Positions 61,401 to 64,000 of a DNA stretch of 64,000 nt are shown one piece after another. The notes beneath the pieces are model-generated. The model did no database searches. It had not been told where the DNA came from and saw nothing but the letters and a program-made list of their open reading frames with translations. Every line of letters begins with the position of its first letter. Position 1 is the first letter of the stretch. The DNA lies in contig NZ_JAPVBQ010000005.1 in NCBI RefSeq assembly GCF_026968045.1, forward strand, positions 124,001 to 188,000, read 5' to 3'. Source of the DNA: Modestobacter sp. VKM Ac-2977 (lineage in GTDB: Bacteria > Actinomycetota > Actinomycetes > Mycobacteriales > Geodermatophilaceae). Both the position numbers and the translations under genes were made by a program.

Positions 61401-62757
61401 GGAGGCCGAGCTCGCCGCCGACACCGCGTTCGCCGCGATCGTCAACGGCGTGGACGCCGACGTGGACGCGATCTTCACCGGGCACACGCACCAGACCTAC
61501 GCGTGGCAGGCGCCGGTCCCGGGCACCGACGAGACCCGTCCGGTGATCCAGACCGGTTCCTACGCTGCGGACCTCGGGCGGATCGTGCTCAGCTACGACG
61601 AGTCGACCGACGAGGTCACCGCCTCGACGGTGGAGAACCTGGCACTGACCGAGGTGCCCGAGGACGACCTGGTGGCCGCCTACCCGCGGGTCGCCGAGGT
61701 CGCCGAGACCGTCGCGGCCGCCCAGGCGGCTGCCGACGAGCTCGGCAGCGTGGTCGTCGGGTCGGTCACGGCCGACATCACCCGGGCCTTCACCACCGGC
61801 CCGCAGGGCGGGCAGGTCGAGGACCGCGGGTCGTACTCGGCCCTCGGTGGCCTGGTGGCGGACAGCTACGTGTACGGCGCCGCGGACAGCGCCATCGAGC
61901 CGGCCGATCTCGGCCTGGTCAACCCCGGTGGCCTGCGGGCCGACCTGCTCTACGGGGAGGACGGCGAGATCACGCTGGCCGAGGCCAACGACGTCACCCC
62001 GTTCGCCAACGACCTGGTCGTCGTCTCGCTGACCGGCGCCCAGCTGGTGCAGGTGCTGGAGCAGCAGTGGCAGCCCGAGGGCAGCTCACGGCCGTTCCTG
62101 GCCCTGGGCACCTCGGAGGAGCTCACCTGGTCCTACGACCCGGAGGCGGCCCCCGGTGAGCGGATCATCGTCGACAGCATCCGGGTCTCCGGCGAGCCGA
62201 TCGACCTGGACGCGACCTACCGGGTGGCGACCAACAGCTTCCTGGCCTCCGGCGGCGACAACTTCACCACCTTCGCCGAGGGCACCACGGAGCAGACCGG
62301 TCTGATCGACTTCGACTCCTTCCAGGGCTACCTGGAGGAGTTCTCCCCGCTCAGCCCGGAGGAGTTCACCGGACGGGTCACCGTCGGGGACGCCTCCGAG
62401 CAGCCGCAGCAGCCGGCGGCCGAGGTGGCGGTCTCGCCGTCGACCTTCGCCCCCGGCGACCTGGTGACCTTCTCGGTGAGCGGCTTCGGCCCCGCCGAGC
62501 GGGTCCAGGTGACCGTGGACGGCCGGCCGCTGGGCCGGGTCACGACCGATGCCGAGGGCGCCGCGACGGTCCGGGTGCGGGTGCCGGGCTCCGTGGACAC
62601 CGGCACGGTCGAGGTCACGGCCACCGGCGTCACCTCCGGCTCGACCGCGACGGTCGAGGTGCAGGTGACCGACGAGGCGGAGCCGGTCGACCCCGGCACC
62701 CTGCTGCAGAAGCTGGCCTCGTGGCTGCGGCAGCTGCTGGGCACCTGGCTGCGGTGA
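58495..62757 (+). CDS. Secreted multidomain nuclease / 5'-nucleotidase
   Basis: 1420 residues from the GTG at 58495 (GGAGG eight bases before), preferred over the GTG at 58447. Signal peptide to about 33, lamin-tail-like domain about 35-175 (FISEFHYDNGGDDANERIEV), OB-fold about 195-300, endonuclease/exonuclease/phosphatase domain about 455-760 (VASFNVLNYF, VALEEIENS, LLIGDFNSYTMEDP, SSDHDPILVGLDL), calcineurin-like phosphoesterase about 775-1040 (GINDFHGRL, GDNIGASPF, VGNHEFDRGF, FTGHTHQTY), 5'-nucleotidase C domain about 1090-1260 (NPGGLRADLLYG) and an Ig-like domain. It ends in an amphipathic helix, KLASWLRQLLGTWLR, with no sorting signal. It could degrade extracellular DNA and dephosphorylate the nucleotides, releasing phosphate and nucleosides. 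Confidence 0.9.
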   Translation: MPFAHSMTARRVAAVTAVAVGGALLGASPALALEPPAGSPFISEFHYDNGGDDANERIEVTAAPGTDLTGWTLVGVNGSNGSNYDTQTLSGVVGDSGVLVVDFAGLQNGAPDGIALVAPDGTVVQFLSYEGTLTGTFGDQSVDSTDVGVSETGSSRADGSIQLVDGAWVVTDTNTFGAVNAVVEPTDPEPTDPEPVDCATDGLTAITDVQGTGDESPLVGETVTVAGVVTSSPEGFGSVYVQDPAAAPGAASTAVNVFGSTEGLEIGDAVQVTGEVAEYQGLTQVTADTVDVCAEDAALPDPVAVDWAGTTAAQREALEGVRISLSGPYTVTEVYNLNRFGEIMLNPGDEPLRQATDVVEPGQAAIDYEAANAARVLLLDDGRSTNLANAGIEPSYGALEDAVRVGDQVASFGDVPYVLDYRYDAWRAQPATVVTAETAGAATFDDANPRTDVPEQVGGDVQVASFNVLNYFTTFGGEARGAEDAAELAEQEAKIVAAINALGAEVVALEEIENSVKFGEDRDEALAALTAALNAAAGEERWAFVPSPAVLPPVEDQDVIRNAFIYQPAAVELVGESVVDTDEVWAGLARQPLAQTFRADGEEFTVVVNHFKSKGSAPEGDEDTGDGQGNANATRVAEAQRLAAFVESLESAPENVLLIGDFNSYTMEDPLDVLVAEGYTNLGARTGESTYVFSGRVGSLDHAFASPALLEDVTGVDIWNINSVESYGYQYDGYPGWYDDDPFRSSDHDPILVGLDLGEEGAGGGGGEDDGTTELQLLGINDFHGRLDDAVALAGTIEQQRARDDVDATVLLSAGDNIGASPFVSASQQDAPTIEVLNEMGLDASAVGNHEFDRGFADLTGRVGVDGESGLADFDYLGANVYGTDGDPVLPGYELVEAAGVTVGVIGVVTQETSSLVSPAGIEGITFGDPVEAVNRVTDELTDGVGDEAEVIVLVAHEGAPEGEATSTLEAELAADTAFAAIVNGVDADVDAIFTGHTHQTYAWQAPVPGTDETRPVIQTGSYAADLGRIVLSYDESTDEVTASTVENLALTEVPEDDLVAAYPRVAEVAETVAAAQAAADELGSVVVGSVTADITRAFTTGPQGGQVEDRGSYSALGGLVADSYVYGAADSAIEPADLGLVNPGGLRADLLYGEDGEITLAEANDVTPFANDLVVVSLTGAQLVQVLEQQWQPEGSSRPFLALGTSEELTWSYDPEAAPGERIIVDSIRVSGEPIDLDATYRVATNSFLASGGDNFTTFAEGTTEQTGLIDFDSFQGYLEEFSPLSPEEFTGRVTVGDASEQPQQPAAEVAVSPSTFAPGDLVTFSVSGFGPAERVQVTVDGRPLGRVTTDAEGAATVRVRVPGSVDTGTVEVTATGVTSGSTATVEVQVTDEAEPVDPGTLLQKLASWLRQLLGTWLR

Positions 62758-62828
62758 CCACCGGTGCACCGGCTCGGGCGCACGACCGGCCCGAGCCGAG
62801 GCACTGACCAGCACGACGGGACGACGGC

Positions 62829-62854
62829 GGGCCCCCCACTCCGGTGGGGGGCCC
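62829..62854 (+). terminator. Hairpin after the nuclease gene
   Basis: Perfect 11-base-pair stem (GGGCCCCCCAC / GTGGGGGGCCC) with a TCCG loop, 70 bases after the stop and before the diguanylate cyclase gene. Confidence 0.75.
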
Positions 62855-62962
62855 GTCGCCGTCGGTGCCCTGCGGCGGGCGGGGACTCACCCGTACGGGG
62901 CGGCCGGGGGGCAGTCGGTCTCCCCGGCTGCCGATCACCGGAGGGTGCAGATCAACGAGCGG

Positions 62963-64000
62963 ATGAGGGCGCGAGACCCTCGGACGGCAGCGCGGACCGC
63001 GGTCCCGGTGCTGTTGGTCTGTGCGGTGACGTTGCTGGTCTTCTCGCTGTTCGGGCCCAACGCGGTGACGACCGGGGGCGTCGTCGCCTCCTGGGTGTGT
63101 GCCGCCCTGCTCGCCGGCCTGGCCCTGGTCTACCGGCTCACCGACACCGCCCGGGTCGACGCCCGCGGCGGGTACGTGCTCATCGCCCTCGTCGGCGTCG
63201 TGCTGTGCTGCGGGATGAACTGGATCACCCGCGACCCCTCCGCCGGTGGCCAGGCGTTCCTGGCCTTCCCGGTGCTCTGGGCCGGCGTCCACCTCCGGCG
63301 CACCGCGGTGGTCCTGGTGACCGCCGTCGCGCTCGCCGGGGACGCCGTGGTGCTGTTCCACCTGCAGCCGGCCGGCCACGCGGTCAGCGACCTGAGCTTC
63401 TTCGGCGCCGTGCTCGTGGTCATGGCGGCGATGCTGGTGCGCGCCGGGGACACCCAGGCCCGGCTGGTCGCCCAGCTGCAGCAGCAGGCCGCCACCGACT
63501 CGCTCACCGGGCTGGTCAACCGGCGGGTGTTCGACGCGGCGCTGGGCACCGCGCTGGCCGCCCCGGCCGCGTCGCGGGGCACCTCGCTGGTCCTCGTGGA
63601 CGTCGACTCGTTCAAGACGATCAACGACGAGCACGGCCACCCGGTCGGCGACGACGCCCTGGTGCACATCGCCGCGGTGCTGCGCTCGGTGGTCCGCGCC
63701 GGGGACGCCGTGCTCAGCCGGATGGGCGGTGACGAGCTCGCCGTCCTGCTGCCCGACTGCTCGGCGGACGTGGCCACCGCCCGGGCCGCCGAGGTGCTCG
63801 ACGCGGTCCGGGCCGCGCCCCTGGCGCTGCCCGACGGCAGCCTGCTGGCGATCTCGGTGAGCCTGGGCGTGGCCCACGCCCCGACGCACGCCACCGGGCT
63901 GGAGGAGCTCTACGCGGCCGCCGACGCGGCGCTGTACGCGGCCAAGCGGGCCGGCCGCGGCCGGGTCGAGGTGGCTACGGTCGGCGCGACGACCTCGGTG
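62963..64000 (+). CDS. Membrane-bound diguanylate cyclase (GGDEF), 5' part
   Basis: 346 residues to the window end with no stop; the C-terminus is missing. About six membrane helices fill residues 12-165, then a GGDEF domain: TDSLTGLVNRRVFDAAL, SLVLVDVDSFKTINDEHGHP, VGDDALVHIA and GGDEL at 255-259. All motifs needed for c-di-GMP synthesis are present, with Leu in place of the usual final Phe. An RAGD lies six residues upstream rather than the five typical of the inhibitory RxxD site. A GTG at 62945 is an alternative start. Confidence 0.85.
   Translation, partial: MRARDPRTAARTAVPVLLVCAVTLLVFSLFGPNAVTTGGVVASWVCAALLAGLALVYRLTDTARVDARGGYVLIALVGVVLCCGMNWITRDPSAGGQAFLAFPVLWAGVHLRRTAVVLVTAVALAGDAVVLFHLQPAGHAVSDLSFFGAVLVVMAAMLVRAGDTQARLVAQLQQQAATDSLTGLVNRRVFDAALGTALAAPAASRGTSLVLVDVDSFKTINDEHGHPVGDDALVHIAAVLRSVVRAGDAVLSRMGGDELAVLLPDCSADVATARAAEVLDAVRAAPLALPDGSLLAISVSLGVAHAPTHATGLEELYAAADAALYAAKRAGRGRVEVATVGATTSV

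Overview
The window is a roughly 73% GC actinobacterial chromosome segment. Mycothiol-type DinB proteins, a class E sortase with LAxTG substrates, a FabG4/FadA2-type fatty-acid cluster and many GTG starts with GTGA/ATGA overlaps point to Actinomycetota. Geodermatophilaceae (Blastococcus, Modestobacter or Geodermatophilus) is my inference; no rRNA or marker gene proves it. No CRISPR array, complete mobile element or replication origin was seen.

Layout. 1-4.2 kb: tandem DinB genes, a PAP2 phosphatase coupled to an MAB_1171c-type membrane protein, then a lower-GC scar with a gene remnant, a two-gene cassette and a decayed IS5-type transposase. 4.2-8.5 kb: acetamidase/formamidase, serine hydrolase, HU, aldo/keto reductase and a small DUF1059 gene. 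8.6-12.7 kb: a divergent signalling pair, an EAL protein and a GAF-PAS-GAF-GAF-SpoIIE phosphatase. 12.8-19.2 kb: a fatty-acid locus, with a TetR regulator and acyl-CoA oxidase-type enzyme facing a thiolase, FabG4-type reductase and MaoC hydratase, and an inverted-repeat operator candidate between them. 19.3-32.0 kb: envelope functions, with two LAxTG surface proteins sharing an upstream GGTAACGG element, a class E sortase with a 52-residue membrane protein, an APP1-phospholipase D fusion, two CNNM/CBS membrane proteins and a SUV3-like helicase. A tRNA-Ser(UGA) follows.

32.2-50.9 kb is a catabolic locus for acetylated glucuronoxylan-type oligosaccharides: acetylxylan esterase, an LplA/B/C-type importer, GH42, GH39 and GH67 enzymes, and the whole route from glucuronate to pyruvate and glyceraldehyde-3-phosphate (uxaC, fructuronate reductase, manD, kdgK, eda), with a LacI-type regulator. 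The importer and uxaC promoter regions share an operator-like motif. 51.2-58.3 kb is a second sugar locus: ROK repressor, ABC binding protein and two permeases, ROK kinase and a NagZ-like GH3, suggesting amino-sugar (chitobiose or muropeptide sugar) uptake. Neither importer has its own ATPase here.

58.5-62.8 kb encodes one giant secreted nuclease/5'-nucleotidase. The window ends inside a membrane-bound diguanylate cyclase. A recurring feature is strong GC-rich hairpins between genes, some of which belong to repeated palindrome families.
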